Assembly (NCBI RefSeq): GCF_900215155.1
Contig: NZ_LT907980.1
Span: 4,030,001 to 4,094,000, forward strand
DNA length: 64,000 bases
Direction of reading: 5' to 3'
From: Marinobacter sp. LV10R510-11A
Lineage (GTDB): Bacteria; Pseudomonadota; Gammaproteobacteria; Pseudomonadales; Oleiphilaceae
The position numbers and the translations under genes were made by a program. How positions within the stretch are numbered: position 1 is the stretch's first letter; each line of letters starts with the position of its first letter. Of the stretch, positions 7,501-16,375 are shown piece by piece. The notes under the pieces are model-generated. The model worked only from the letters and a program-made list of their open reading frames with translations, was not told the origin of the DNA and ran no database searches.

Positions 7501-10271
7501 GCCACCAACTCCCGATTCAATTCTGTAATCACTTCATCCATCCCGTCGCCAAACAACTGATACATCCTTCCCATACCCCCTTTGCTGTCAAACGGTGCCA
7601 TTTCCAGATCATCGCGCTCGATATGGAAGGAGCTGATGATGTGGTCGCGGACCATTTGTAGCCAAGCCATTTGTTCCTCATTGAATTTTTCACCGGCGCC
7701 GCTGTGGTGTTGCATGATCCAGCTTTGGAAGTTGCGCCGCACGGTGGCGGCGTAGGTCGAAAGGGTGTTGTCCAGCCCGGTGACGCGGCGGAGTAGAGCG
7801 ACGAGCGCAGTCAGGTCGCCGATGGGGCTGTCGCCCTTGTAGTTGTCCAGATGAGCGTAGGCTTGCCAGACGCGCAGTGGCGCCAGCTTGGGACGGTCGC
7901 TGCGCAGGCGTTCGAGCAGTTCACGGATCATCTGATAGGTGATGTCGCTGCGACGGGCCGGGGTCTGGAAGTAGATGCTCAGGGCTTCTATGTCGTCGCG
8001 GTGCTCTTGCAGGTAGTCTGCAAATTCCTGGGTGAGGGCTTTGGCGTTGTCTTCGGTGTCGCCTGCCCACTCTGCGGTGATAACACTGTCTAGGTCGTCG
8101 TGGACGAGGGTTTGTTCTTTATCGCGGCGGATACTGTCGATCAGTTCCACCAGTTCGCCGTTGAATACGTTGGCGGCCTGGCCGACCAGTTGTTCGCGGG
8201 CCTGATCGCGGGCGCTGTCGCCGGGATTGGTGCCTTGCAATTGGCCAGTAATGGTCAGGGCTGTTTGCTCGATGGTGTCCGGGTTGATGGCGCTGAAGAG
8301 TTCGCCAACAATCAGCAGCAGCGGTTTGCCTTCCGCCTTTTCACTGATGCGGGCGCGCTCGTTGTCGTCCAGTTGCTTGTCGAGCCTCGCCAGACGGGCG
8401 GCCAGCGAGCTGACGGTGTCTTCGTCGTGCTGGCCCATCATTACGCCCATGGCGAGATTCTTCAGGGAGACGCCGGGTTTGGTGATCAGTGGCTGGCTGG
8501 CGGTTTTCAGGGATTTGGTCACACCGATGGCGTCGACAATCACGTAATGGGTTTTGGCGCTGGTGGCGGAGGGCGTGACCTTTTTCAGGCTGTCGGCATC
8601 CAGGGTGCGGGTGCCTCGGCCTTTCATCTGTTCAAAGTAGTTGCGGCTTTTGACGTCGCGCATGAACAGCAAGCATTCCAGTGGTTTGACGTCGGTGCCA
8701 GTGGCAATCATGTCTACGGTGACGGCGATGCGCGGGTAGTAATCGTTGCGGAACTGGGCGAGCAAAGATTTCGGGTCTTCCTTGATCTTGTAGGTGATCT
8801 TTTTACAGAACTGATTGCCCTCGCCAAACTCCTCGCGCACGGAGTGGATGATGTCGTCGGCGTGGCTGTCCGTTTTGGCGAAGATGAGGGTTTTCGGTAT
8901 TTCTTTCCGTCCGGGGAAAATGTCCGGCAGTTTTTCCTTGAAGGTGCGGATCACGGTGCGGATCTGGTCCGGGTTGACGATATCCCGGTCGAGCTGCTTG
9001 CCGGTGTAGGCTTCGTCTTCATCCTGAATCTCCCACCGTTTTTTGCGGGTCAGGCGCTCGCGCTTTTCTATCTGCTGCTTGGCGGTCAGCACGCCACCCT
9101 GTTTAGTCTTTTCAGTTTCGATGACATAGATTTCATTACCCACGTTGACGCCATCGGCTACGGCTTTTTCGTGGTCGTATTCGCTGACGACGTTCTTGTT
9201 GAAGAAGCCGTAGGTGCGGTTGTCCGGTGTGGCGGTGAGGCCAATCAGGTAGGCATCAAAGTATTCGATCACCTGGCGCCACAGGTTGTAGATCGAGCGG
9301 TGGCATTCGTCTATGACGATAAAATCGAAGAACTCCGGGGGAATCTTGTGGTTATACACCACCGGCAATGGGGTTTTGCTCAAAAGGTTGGCGCCGGTCG
9401 GCGGACTTTCCTCTGTGGCTTCATCCAGCTCTTCACCCTTGAGCAGAGAGTACATGCGCTGGATGGTGCTGATGCTGACCTGGGTGTCGGTGGCCATAAA
9501 AGATGATTTGAGCCGCTGCAAGCTGTATAGCTCGGTGAACTTGCGGTTGTCGTCATTGGGCAGGAAGGCCATGAATTCCTGCTCGGCCTGTTCGCCCAGG
9601 TTTCTGGTGTCCACCAGAAACAGGATGCGTTTGGCGCCTGCGTGTTTCAGCAGCCGGTAGGTCGCGGTGATGGCGGTAAAGGTTTTGCCGGAACCGGTGG
9701 CCATTTGTACCAGGGCGCGGGGCTTGTCCTGCTTGAAGGATTTTTCCAGATTGGTGATGGCGGTAATCTGACAGTCGCGCAGGCCGTCATGAACCAGTGG
9801 CGGAAGCTGTTGCACGCTGGCGCGCAAGGTTGCTGGCTGGCTCAACCATTCGGCCAGGGTGTCTGGTCGGTGGAAGTTGAAGACTTCGCGTGAGCGAGGG
9901 GCAGGATCTCCGCCGTCGGTGAACCGGGTAATCACACCGGTGCTTTCGTATACAAAACGCAGGGCTGTTGGGTTGTTGACCCATTTCAGGGTCGCATTAG
10001 CATAACCCTGCGACTGATCCTCCACCATCGTAATCTTATGGCCCCAGTCTTCCGGCTTGGCCTCGATCACGCCAGCGGCTTGTTTAGCCACAAACAATAC
10101 ATAGTCCGCTGGGCCAACGTCGGTCTGGTATTCACGAACGGCTATTCCGGGGCCAGCGTTCAGGTTGATCGATGTCTTATCCTGTACCAGCCAGCCAACT
10201 GCAATAAGCTGCTTGTCTATCCGGTCACGAGCCTTTTGTTCCGGGTTCTGATTTGCCGAAGGCTTGTTCAT
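7497..10271 (-). CDS. hsdR: HsdR, type I restriction enzyme endonuclease and translocase subunit
   Basis: This ATP-driven motor and nuclease subunit cuts unmodified DNA at a distance from the target. The 924 residues carry a PD-(D/E)xK nuclease at the N-terminus (D56, then VIEAK with E70 and K72). A superfamily 2 helicase follows, with Walker A ATGSGKT (191-197), the DECH box in VIDECHRS, and LIGLTATP. Further helicase motifs lie in TGTDVKPLECLLF and MKGRGTRTL. The arrangement resembles EcoEI-type HsdR. It is the first gene of the minus-strand run hsdR-hsdS-anticodon nuclease, with four-base overlaps. No frameshift is seen. Confidence 0.95.
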   Translation of the reverse strand: MNKPSANQNPEQKARDRIDKQLIAVGWLVQDKTSINLNAGPGIAVREYQTDVGPADYVLFVAKQAAGVIEAKPEDWGHKITMVEDQSQGYANATLKWVNNPTALRFVYESTGVITRFTDGGDPAPRSREVFNFHRPDTLAEWLSQPATLRASVQQLPPLVHDGLRDCQITAITNLEKSFKQDKPRALVQMATGSGKTFTAITATYRLLKHAGAKRILFLVDTRNLGEQAEQEFMAFLPNDDNRKFTELYSLQRLKSSFMATDTQVSISTIQRMYSLLKGEELDEATEESPPTGANLLSKTPLPVVYNHKIPPEFFDFIVIDECHRSIYNLWRQVIEYFDAYLIGLTATPDNRTYGFFNKNVVSEYDHEKAVADGVNVGNEIYVIETEKTKQGGVLTAKQQIEKRERLTRKKRWEIQDEDEAYTGKQLDRDIVNPDQIRTVIRTFKEKLPDIFPGRKEIPKTLIFAKTDSHADDIIHSVREEFGEGNQFCKKITYKIKEDPKSLLAQFRNDYYPRIAVTVDMIATGTDVKPLECLLFMRDVKSRNYFEQMKGRGTRTLDADSLKKVTPSATSAKTHYVIVDAIGVTKSLKTASQPLITKPGVSLKNLAMGVMMGQHDEDTVSSLAARLARLDKQLDDNERARISEKAEGKPLLLIVGELFSAINPDTIEQTALTITGQLQGTNPGDSARDQAREQLVGQAANVFNGELVELIDSIRRDKEQTLVHDDLDSVITAEWAGDTEDNAKALTQEFADYLQEHRDDIEALSIYFQTPARRSDITYQMIRELLERLRSDRPKLAPLRVWQAYAHLDNYKGDSPIGDLTALVALLRRVTGLDNTLSTYAATVRRNFQSWIMQHHSGAGEKFNEEQMAWLQMVRDHIISSFHIERDDLEMAPFDSKGGMGRMYQLFGDGMDEVITELNRELVA

Positions 10272-10394
10272 ACGGACTCCATGTTTTTATCCTGTGTTTC
10301 CATTTCCCTGCCAGGCGCAGCCCCTCTGGAATTGTGCCAACGTGTAGGATTTGTCGCCAGTGTAGCAGCGATCGCGATAACGTATGCCCCGGTT

Positions 10395-10928
10395 TTAAAG
10401 GAAAAAGCCAAACCGCCGCACGCAGACGTCGACATCGAACGCCGTGCCAATGGCGACCACGGCAACGCTTCTGATATCCGCAGGTTGTAGCTCAGCGTCG
10501 GTACGGTGGGCGCGAAGTTGCTCGAAGGGCACAATGAATCGAGTCCATTGCGGCTTCACCGGCAAGGTGCAGCGAAAGGATTGCCAGGGCCTGTCCAGCT
10601 GATTCGTTTTTACGTGCAGATTATAGTCGTGCGCCGCGCCGCACAGCTCGATGAATAGGCCCCTGTAGTCAGCGCGCAACCAACCCGGCCCGATCTCAAG
10701 CTTCATCTGCACGAACCCGCCGTTGTTCTCGAGACGGGTGCGGCCAGTCAAACAGGTGCAGGTCGAGTTATGACGGTCGTCCTGTTGCAGTGCAGCACTG
10801 GAAACGCCACCCATGACCTGATCGCTGATCACGGTCCAGGGCGAAGGTACATCCAGGCGGGCATGATAAACATCGATCAGTTGTTCCGCACGGACGGCGG
10901 GGCCTCGGGTTTTGAGGTTTTCATTCAT
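10395..10928 (-). CDS. CIA30 family protein, copy 1
   Basis: This 177-residue protein resembles the CIA30 (complex I intermediate-associated protein 30, galactose-binding-like fold) family, with the characteristic WTVISDQVMGGVSSA, LENNGGFVQMKLEI and WTRFIVPFEQL. Its bacterial role is not established. It is nearly identical to a second copy at 20406-20939. The upstream 60 bp are also shared, so the duplicated unit included the promoter region. A 35-bp remnant of a third copy sits at 18078-18112. The downstream side carries ccccggtttt, the inverse of the start of the dispersed motif. Confidence 0.8.
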   Translation of the reverse strand: MNENLKTRGPAVRAEQLIDVYHARLDVPSPWTVISDQVMGGVSSAALQQDDRHNSTCTCLTGRTRLENNGGFVQMKLEIGPGWLRADYRGLFIELCGAAHDYNLHVKTNQLDRPWQSFRCTLPVKPQWTRFIVPFEQLRAHRTDAELQPADIRSVAVVAIGTAFDVDVCVRRFGFFL

Positions 10929-11000
10929 AAGCTTGAAGCACTCCTGGTAATCATGCAGAAACTCCGGTAACTAAAGTAAACAGTAAACGCCGATGAAAGA

Positions 11001-11020
11001 ACCGGGACAGATTTATTTTT
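11001..11020 (+). repeat. Dispersed ccgggacagatttatttt motif, copy 1
   Basis: This full copy of the dispersed motif lies 20 bp upstream of the thpR start. The same motif plus thpR start recurs at 22899. The motif occurs at least eight times in the same orientation between 11.0 and 27.5 kb. Confidence 0.75.
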
Positions 11021-11040
11021 GAGTTATGAGGAATAAAGCC

Positions 11041-11580
11041 ATGCGCAGAATATTCTTCGGACTGGAGATTCCCGCTCAGATCAAAGGTCGCCTGTTGAAG
11101 GTGAGGGCAGAGGTGTCAGGTGCCAAATGGCAAAGTGTTGAGCAGATGCACATCACCTTGCTGTTCCTTGGCGACGTGGAAGAAGAACGTCTATTGGCGG
11201 CGTGCGAGGCTGCCCGCCATATTCCCCTGGCGGCTTTTGAGCTGAATGTTGCGGGTATGGGGTGTTTCGGTCAGCCTCGTGCCCCCCGAAATCTCTGGGC
11301 GGGAGTCCAGCCGGCGGCTCCCGTTGCCAGCCTACATAGCGCGATTAAAGGCCAAATGGAGAACCTCGGATTAACAACTGAAAGTCGGGCATTTCGTCCC
11401 CATATCACCCTGGCCAGATTCAAGCGCCAGCCCGGTTCGGTTCAGAGCTTGCTGGCCGAGTATGGGGAAACGGCTTTCGGGTCGTTTCAGGTGGACCAGT
11501 TTGTACTCTTTGAGAGCAAACAAGGCTCCGGTGGTTCGGTATACACAGTGATTGAACGCTTTCCGTCAATTGGCATCTGA
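11041..11580 (+). CDS. thpR: RNA 2',3'-cyclic phosphodiesterase
   Basis: This is a LigT/ThpR family 2H phosphoesterase, which opens 2',3'-cyclic phosphates on RNA ends in the cytoplasm. The 179 residues hold both catalytic HxTx motifs: HITLLFLGD near residue 38 and HITLARFK near residue 120. The ATG at 11041 is preferred to one five codons upstream because GAGG precedes it and the protein then begins MRRIFFGLEIP, typical of the family. Its 3' end overlaps the convergent DUF3750 gene by 15 bp. A truncated copy of the gene's start is present at 22939-23091. Confidence 0.9.
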   Translation: MRRIFFGLEIPAQIKGRLLKVRAEVSGAKWQSVEQMHITLLFLGDVEEERLLAACEAARHIPLAAFELNVAGMGCFGQPRAPRNLWAGVQPAAPVASLHSAIKGQMENLGLTTESRAFRPHITLARFKRQPGSVQSLLAEYGETAFGSFQVDQFVLFESKQGSGGSVYTVIERFPSIGI

Positions 11581-12369
11581 AACCTGCTCCATAACCGGGG
11601 CTTTGCGCCACGTCGAGCGATCCATCCAGGGGTCGCGCAGGCCAATGTGCCCGATCCCGGGCAATTTGACGGCCAAGGCCAGAGGGTCAATACCGATGTT
11701 GAGGCCGAGGATGTTCAGTTCAACACCTTCCCGGATACTCGCCATGAGGCCAAAATAACCATTGAGGGAGAACTGGTAGCCCGAACCGCTGGGAGCTTTC
11801 GCAAATACTCCGTCAGCGAGATAGTCTTTTCCGATGGCAATGTTGGGCAGCGCAACATTCAGTTCGGGTACCTGCCGGATTACCCAGGCTACAAAGGTAT
11901 TGCTGTTGGGCCCGGGCCAGGCTTTGTATTCATTCGCGAAGGGGTAGGCGTCGATAGCGGTCCGGATATTGATGATGGCGGCATCCGCTTTCTCGCCACG
12001 GAGATCTGCCAGCAACATCGGCGGGTTGCCATACCAAGCGGTATCCGGCTCACCGGGGCGTGACCGCACCGCCTTATAACCCCAGCCAATAACATCGTGA
12101 ACCTCGTAGGTGGGTGCCCCGCGCACCTTGGTCGCAATCCAGGTATGGACCGCAAAATTGCCGCGCCAGTTATAAGCTCGGGCACCATAAACCTGCACAA
12201 TGGCTTCTTCCGTCTGGCCGGGTAGCGGCGCAATGCCTGCGCTGGAGCGATCGGCGTTACGCCAGCTCTGGCCAGACTGACTACTGCAGGCCGCAATCAG
12301 TGCGGGGCCTGCCAGCAGAACCAACAAAAATACTGTGGTTCTGATGAGCCATCGAAGGGGTTTAATCAT
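11566..12369 (-). CDS. DUF3750 family lipoprotein
   Basis: This member of the DUF3750 family has an unknown role. The N-terminus is a signal peptide with a lipobox ending LIAAC, so it is likely lipid-anchored. The mature part has the family blocks VQVYGARAYNWRGNFAVHTW, NTFVAWVIRQVPEL and GFFGL-like YFGLMASIREGVELN. I chose ATG at 12369 because it places the signal sequence at the start; an upstream ATG at 12417 would add 16 residues. It converges on thpR. Confidence 0.75.
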   Translation of the reverse strand: MIKPLRWLIRTTVFLLVLLAGPALIAACSSQSGQSWRNADRSSAGIAPLPGQTEEAIVQVYGARAYNWRGNFAVHTWIATKVRGAPTYEVHDVIGWGYKAVRSRPGEPDTAWYGNPPMLLADLRGEKADAAIINIRTAIDAYPFANEYKAWPGPNSNTFVAWVIRQVPELNVALPNIAIGKDYLADGVFAKAPSGSGYQFSLNGYFGLMASIREGVELNILGLNIGIDPLALAVKLPGIGHIGLRDPWMDRSTWRKAPVMEQVSDAN

Positions 12370-12531
12370 TCCAGGGGTACCTCGGACTGCATGCATTGGT
12401 TGGTGATTAAAACCCAATCAGTATACGTCTCGTATAATCTCAGGTATCAATGCGAAGCATTACCGACAGCTATTATTATGGCTTCCGGCGGCTCAAACAG
12501 GAACCAGCTCCCAGACCGTATTTGTTTATGG

Positions 12532-13379
12532 CTATCCCTGTTCCCGGTAAGGTAGTGCCGCTTGCGCTGCTTGCCGGTAAGCTTCTACTTCGCGGGCTTC
12601 TTCCCGGGTGAACTGGGCAATGGCATCGGCAAAAGCAGGGTTGGCGATCCAATGCCAGGAGTGCGTCAACACCGGCTCGAACCCCCTTGCCAGTTTGTGT
12701 TCGCCCTGGGCGCCGGCGTCAAAACTTTGGAGACCCTGCGCAATGGCCAGCTCGATACCCTGGTAGTAACAGGTCTCGAAGTGCAGGTGATTATACTCTT
12801 CCTGACACCCCCAGTAGCGTCCATAGAGTGTGCTTGCGCCGGTCAGGAACAGCGCTCCGGCGATCATCTCGTTGTCCTTAATAGCCATAATGATGTGGAG
12901 TTGGTCTGGCTGGTTCTTTCGCAGTGCCTGAAAGAACTCGAGGTTCAGGTAAGGGCGTTGTCCGCGCTTTAGGTAGGTGGCCTGATAGAACATATAACAC
13001 GCAGACAGTACGTGGTTGGGGAGGCTGGCGCCGGGGAATTGTCGGAATTCGATGCTCTGGGCAGCTACATCGCGTCGCTCCTTGCGTGTGGATTTGCGTT
13101 TACGAGAGGGCAGCGTCGCCAGAAAGGCCTCGAAATCCTCATAATCACGATTGAACCAATGGAACAGACAGCCCAGCCGATCCGGCGCGTCGAGCAGGTG
13201 TTGATCCGAAGGGTCGGGGAACAAAAGATGCCAGCTGCCAGCGCCGTTGGCTGCTGCCACTCCATCCAATGCTTCATTGAGCTCATTCGGGGTGATGCGG
13301 TCGCGCTCACGTTTATCGAAAAACAGTCGGGCACCGGCTGACTTGGGAGTAAGGCAGCCAGTGATAAAGCCCGGATACT
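12532..13379 (-). pseudogene. COG3146-type GNAT/FemAB-like acyltransferase, 5'-truncated
   Basis: The open frame from 13379 matches the C-terminal two thirds of the COG3146 (peptidogalycan biosynthesis/recognition) proteins. It reads TPKSAGARL where the family has a PFTPVTGPRL-like block, then WHLLFPD, GRYWGC, HFETCYYQGIELAIAQG and FDAGAQGEHKLARGF. From memory the family is about 380 residues, and this frame has about 282 with no start codon before the homology begins. A TTG at 13269 could start a shorter product. The missing 5' end abuts the stop of nnrU at 13389, so a deletion between the two genes is likely. Confidence 0.65.
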
Positions 13380-13388
13380 AGCGCAGCT

Positions 13389-13967
13389 CTAGCCGAAAGG
13401 CTTAACGCCGATCAGCACGCTGTGCAACCACATGGCAAAAATCAGCCACCCTAGCAATCCAGCACCCACTGCTGCTGCATCCATAGCGACACGACCTGTC
13501 GGGTAAGTAACACCGGCGAGCCGATCACGGCGCCGCGATACCGCATACAGCGCAATAGCCCAGGCCAGGAAGCTGCCAAATAGCAACAGATCCGCCAAGG
13601 TGCCATTGGCGAACAAGTGGGCGATAGCCCAGAATTTGACTGCCAACAACATCGGGTGGCCAACACTGGCCTTGATGTGCGTGCCGGGGATATAGGTAGC
13701 GGCCAGAAGAATAAAAGCGGGCACCGTCAACAACGCCGCCAAATGGCGAGTCCAGACGGGTGACATCCACAGCCAGGTAGGGTCAAGCCGTGTCTGAACA
13801 TAACCCCAGATAATCAACAGCAACCCCAGTAGCGAAATAAGCGCGTAGACGCCTTTATAGGGCAGCAGACCCAGCTTAGCGATCCGCTTCAAGCGCCACT
13901 CAGGGGCAAACAGTCGGGTGGAATGCACCCCAAGAAATAATAACAGACCGATTATCAAAGCCAGCAT
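13389..13967 (-). CDS. nnrU: NnrU family membrane protein
   Basis: This NnrU-like integral membrane protein has 192 residues and about six hydrophobic segments. The family is linked to nitrite/nitric oxide metabolism in some bacteria, and related plant proteins are 15-cis-zeta-carotene isomerases; the role here is unknown. Family blocks seen are LLLFLGVHSTRLFAPEWR, HIKASVGHPMLLAVKFWAIA and HLFANGTLADLLLFGSFLAW. ATG at 13967 follows AAGGACG, a good ribosome site; the longer frame to 14051 has none. Confidence 0.85.
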   Translation of the reverse strand: MLALIIGLLLFLGVHSTRLFAPEWRLKRIAKLGLLPYKGVYALISLLGLLLIIWGYVQTRLDPTWLWMSPVWTRHLAALLTVPAFILLAATYIPGTHIKASVGHPMLLAVKFWAIAHLFANGTLADLLLFGSFLAWAIALYAVSRRRDRLAGVTYPTGRVAMDAAAVGAGLLGWLIFAMWLHSVLIGVKPFG

Positions 13968-14221
13968 GGATACGTCCTTTTCGTTATGGTTATAGGCACT
14001 TGCGTTTATCATGACACGCGAGTGGTCAGGATCTGACCAGCAGCCGCGCACAGTATCAGGGCACCGTCTTCAGTGAAATAATAGTGCTGTCGTGAAGCAT
14101 AGTAATCAGCTCAAAGTGTCGGGTTTCAACTCTAGTCTAGCCCTGAATTCAAGCAATAAGTGCAGCCCAACCTGTTGCCACGTAGCTCGTTCTGGTTTCA
14201 GACCTTTTGGTGCGTGCGAAG

Positions 14222-14713
14222 CTAGTCAAGTGGAGCAGCCAGAACCAGCGTCCAGTAAGGTGTGCCGCTGGTGTTCCGATCGATACCTGCGCCGAACTCT
14301 GTGTAATCCGCGAACATGATATTGGCGCAGTGGCCCGGGCTGTCGAGCCAGGCGGCGACCACGGTGGTGGCGTCCTGTTGGCCGGCGGCTACGTTCTCGG
14401 CCCAGGCGGACGCCTCATATCCCGTGGCGCCGAGGCGGTCAGCGAGGACTTCACCCTCGCTTCCCTCATGGCTCAACTGGCTCATGTGCGCCATGTCCTC
14501 ACTGTGTGCTTGCGCCGCAGCGCCCAGGCGAGCGTTCCAAGTGAGCGGTGAGCCCTTGGCGTATGTGTCGCCGCCGCACCGCCGTGCCTGCGCTCTGGCC
14601 TCGGTCAGGAGTGTTTCCCAGGTGTCGGCAAATGGGGTCCCAGCGTGGGTGTCACCTGAAACCATCGCCGGGGCTCCGCTAAAGCCGATCAGTCCCGTAA
14701 GGGCGATCCTCAT
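14222..14713 (-). CDS. CAP (SCP/PR-1) domain protein, likely exported
   Basis: The CAP superfamily core occupies most of the protein: WNARLGAAAQAHSEDMA, LSHEGSEGEVLADRLG, AWAENVAAGQ, WLDSPGHCANIMFADYTEFG and YWTLVLAAP. These include the conserved His and Glu residues of the CAP cavity. ATG at 14713 gives a short hydrophobic N-terminus ending APAMVSG that may be a signal peptide; a TTG at 14797 would add 28 residues. Two cysteines may form a disulfide. The function of bacterial stand-alone CAP proteins is not known. Confidence 0.82.
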   Translation of the reverse strand: MRIALTGLIGFSGAPAMVSGDTHAGTPFADTWETLLTEARAQARRCGGDTYAKGSPLTWNARLGAAAQAHSEDMAHMSQLSHEGSEGEVLADRLGATGYEASAWAENVAAGQQDATTVVAAWLDSPGHCANIMFADYTEFGAGIDRNTSGTPYWTLVLAAPLD

Positions 14714-14921
14714 GAGGTAGCCCGTAACTGCGGTCTGCGGCGTGTCGTTGCGCCATTGCAAGTGTTTTAAAATATCAACCTCCGGCCAATGCTTCAAAAA
14801 TCCTGCACCCCGGCAGCACCACCAGGGCAGTTCATCACCCTTAATCGAACATACTCATGCGCTTCATGACGTTATCGCGTTTGATTTTCCGATGGAACAT
14901 TGCACCAGTCAAGTGCGGAAA

Positions 14922-14943
14922 AACCGGGGCAGATCTATTTTCT
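14922..14943 (+). repeat. Dispersed motif, copy 2
   Basis: The sequence aaccggggcagatctatttt is a variant copy of the dispersed motif and lies about 120 bp upstream of the rayT remnant. The adjoining 270 bp between 14798 and 15066 hold no gene I can recognise. Confidence 0.65.
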
Positions 14944-15066
14944 GAGCGTCTTCCGGGTTGAATCTGACTGAGGCAGAGTTGCCGGTGTAAAGTGCCCAAC
15001 CATTCGGCTAAGATTGTCGGCGAAAGCACAGAACGGATTCTGTGTTCCTCAAGCAAGGAGACGCTA

Positions 15067-15300
15067 ATGCCCAGACAGGCCCGGGTAATTGTGCCCGGTT
15101 TTCCCCATAACATTGTCCAGCGCGGTCAAAATAGCCAGCCGGTTTTCCGGCTGCCAAGATGTACCGATATAAGTACGCTCGGGCATGCCTCTGGTCAGGG
15201 GGTTTTCTGGCAAAGCCAACTCTGGTTTTTGGGAGAGAATACTCAGAAAACACCAGATCACGAGTTGGCGAAGGCGAGAGATCGAAAGAAGAATCTTGTC
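15067..15300 (+). pseudogene. REP-associated (Y1, RAYT-type) transposase, N-terminal remnant
   Basis: The frame from ATG at 15067 reads MPRQARVIVPGFPHNIVQRG and then PVF, the well-known N-terminus of REP-associated tyrosine transposases. After about 27 residues the family similarity stops. The HUH pair and the catalytic tyrosine are absent, and the frame ends after 78 codons. It is therefore a deletion remnant. It lies between copies 2 and 3 of the dispersed motif, which makes it the obvious candidate for the enzyme that once moved that motif. Confidence 0.7.
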
Positions 15301-15317
15301 TGAATGGGAGCAAGGAA

Positions 15318-15548
15318 ATGACACAGCATAAACACGTTGGCAGCTCTCTCGATGATCTGCTTGAATCCGACGGCACACTTGAGCAGGCAGAAGCTGAGGC
15401 GCTGAAGCGGGTAATCGTCTGGCAGATTCAGCAGGCAATGGGACACACCGGTGTAACCATCACAACGCTTGTCAAAGCGGGGCGTGCTTTGGGTATGACT
15501 TGGACTTTGCAGGCTGGTGAGGATAACGGATCTCCTCGCGCGGCTTGA
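15318..15548 (+). pseudogene. XRE/Fis-type small regulator with its helix-turn-helix deleted
   Basis: ATG at 15318 is preceded by AAGGA. The 76 residues begin like a family of small HTH regulators (SSLDDLLESDGTLEQAEA, LKRVIVWQIQQAM) and end like them (LVKAGRALGM). From memory of the family, about 25 residues with the recognition helix region should lie between, so an in-frame deletion has removed the DNA-binding part. The frame is still open and could be translated. Confidence 0.5.
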
Positions 15549-15553
15549 AGGAA

Positions 15554-15575
15554 AACCGGGACAGATCTATTTTTT
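15554..15575 (+). repeat. Dispersed motif, copy 3
   Basis: The sequence aaccgggacagatctatttt begins six bases after the stop of the broken regulator gene and is in the same orientation as the other copies. Confidence 0.7.
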
Positions 15576-15631
15576 GCATGGCGCTCAACTCCTGAACGCG
15601 AACATAACGGCGTCACCCAAAAGGAATAAGC

Positions 15632-15736
15632 ATGAACATCAAGGATGACTGGCAGAAAGCTGAGTCAGTTCTGGAACAGGGCCGCTTCGTTGCGCCGCCG
15701 GGGGTGATGGATGGAATGTGGCCAGAACATGGATAA
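15632..15736 (+). CDS. Short ORF of 34 codons, unrecognised
   Basis: ATG follows AAGGAATAAGC, a good ribosome site, and the frame encodes MNIKDDWQKAESVLEQG followed by about 17 more residues. It overlaps the start of the next gene in another frame. It may be the surviving start of a lost gene or a short leader. I do not recognise it. Confidence 0.3.
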   Translation: MNIKDDWQKAESVLEQGRFVAPPGVMDGMWPEHG

Positions 15737-16325
15737 CTGCAACGAAACCACCTCAAATCTGGGAACCGGAAAATACGCCTGGGAAGACCTGGATTTTGGA
15801 CGAGATTATCGGATCGAAATCACCGATACTGGCTTTGCGATCTTCCGCCTCGATGAGCCCGTTTTTATCCCCTTCGCCGAAGTCGCAAAGGTCTATCTGA
15901 AGGTCATTCACGCTGCCACGGCTTCGGAGCGGGTCCAGGTTGAAATAATCAACACGAACGGGGAAGGGTTTGCCTTTCACGCATTGAGCCGATCCTATCA
16001 CCCTAAACCAGTGAGCCAATGCCGGTTGGCAGCCTCGGCGCTGTTGCAGCAACTGGTGATTAAGCAGCCGAAGGCTAAGATATTTGAAGGTTGCCGCACG
16101 GGCACACCGTTGAGAATAATGGCTGCTGGTTTCATTGCTTTTGGTGTGGTTCAGTTTGTCCGGGCTTTCGATGGTTTCGTACTCGGCAACCCGGAGAGAG
16201 CCGAGAATCTTGCCTGGACTTTATCGATATTCGTCGTATTCGGAGTATTCTGGGCACTTTTGTTCAACAGGAAAACTAGGGAGGTTCCAGTAGCCAAGTT
16301 GCTCAGAAAACTGGAGGCCGAATAG
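15711..16325 (+). CDS. Hypothetical membrane protein
   Basis: This 204-residue protein is unrecognised. A soluble N-terminal part (about 1-130; DYRIEITDTGFAIFRLDEP, VYLKVIHAA) is followed by two likely transmembrane segments (IMAAGFIAFGVVQFVRAF and LSIFVVFGVFWALLF) and a basic tail. The first part may be a PH-like or similar sensor domain, but this is only an impression. It stands alone between two copies of the dispersed motif (15554 and 16353). ATG at 15729 is a possible alternative start. Confidence 0.55.
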   Translation: MECGQNMDNCNETTSNLGTGKYAWEDLDFGRDYRIEITDTGFAIFRLDEPVFIPFAEVAKVYLKVIHAATASERVQVEIINTNGEGFAFHALSRSYHPKPVSQCRLAASALLQQLVIKQPKAKIFEGCRTGTPLRIMAAGFIAFGVVQFVRAFDGFVLGNPERAENLAWTLSIFVVFGVFWALLFNRKTREVPVAKLLRKLEAE

Positions 16326-16352
16326 CCAGACCAGGATGATGTCTTCCATAAA

Positions 16353-16373
16353 AGCGGGACAGATCTATTTCCT
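16353..16373 (+). repeat. Dispersed motif, copy 4
   Basis: The sequence aagcgggacagatctattt lies immediately before the 3' end of ychJ, between it and the hypothetical membrane protein gene. Confidence 0.65.
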
Positions 16374-16375
16374 GA

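Noticed and set aside
8100..9506. Long plus-strand open frame of 468 codons
   Set aside because: It lies wholly opposite hsdR, whose frame has clear helicase motifs. The translated sequence is rich in Val, Phe and Gly, as expected of an antisense shadow.
15159..15548. Single 129-codon protein joining the transposase remnant to the HTH regulator
   Set aside because: The first 50 residues come from the wrong frame of the transposase remnant. A proper ATG with AAGGA starts at 15318.
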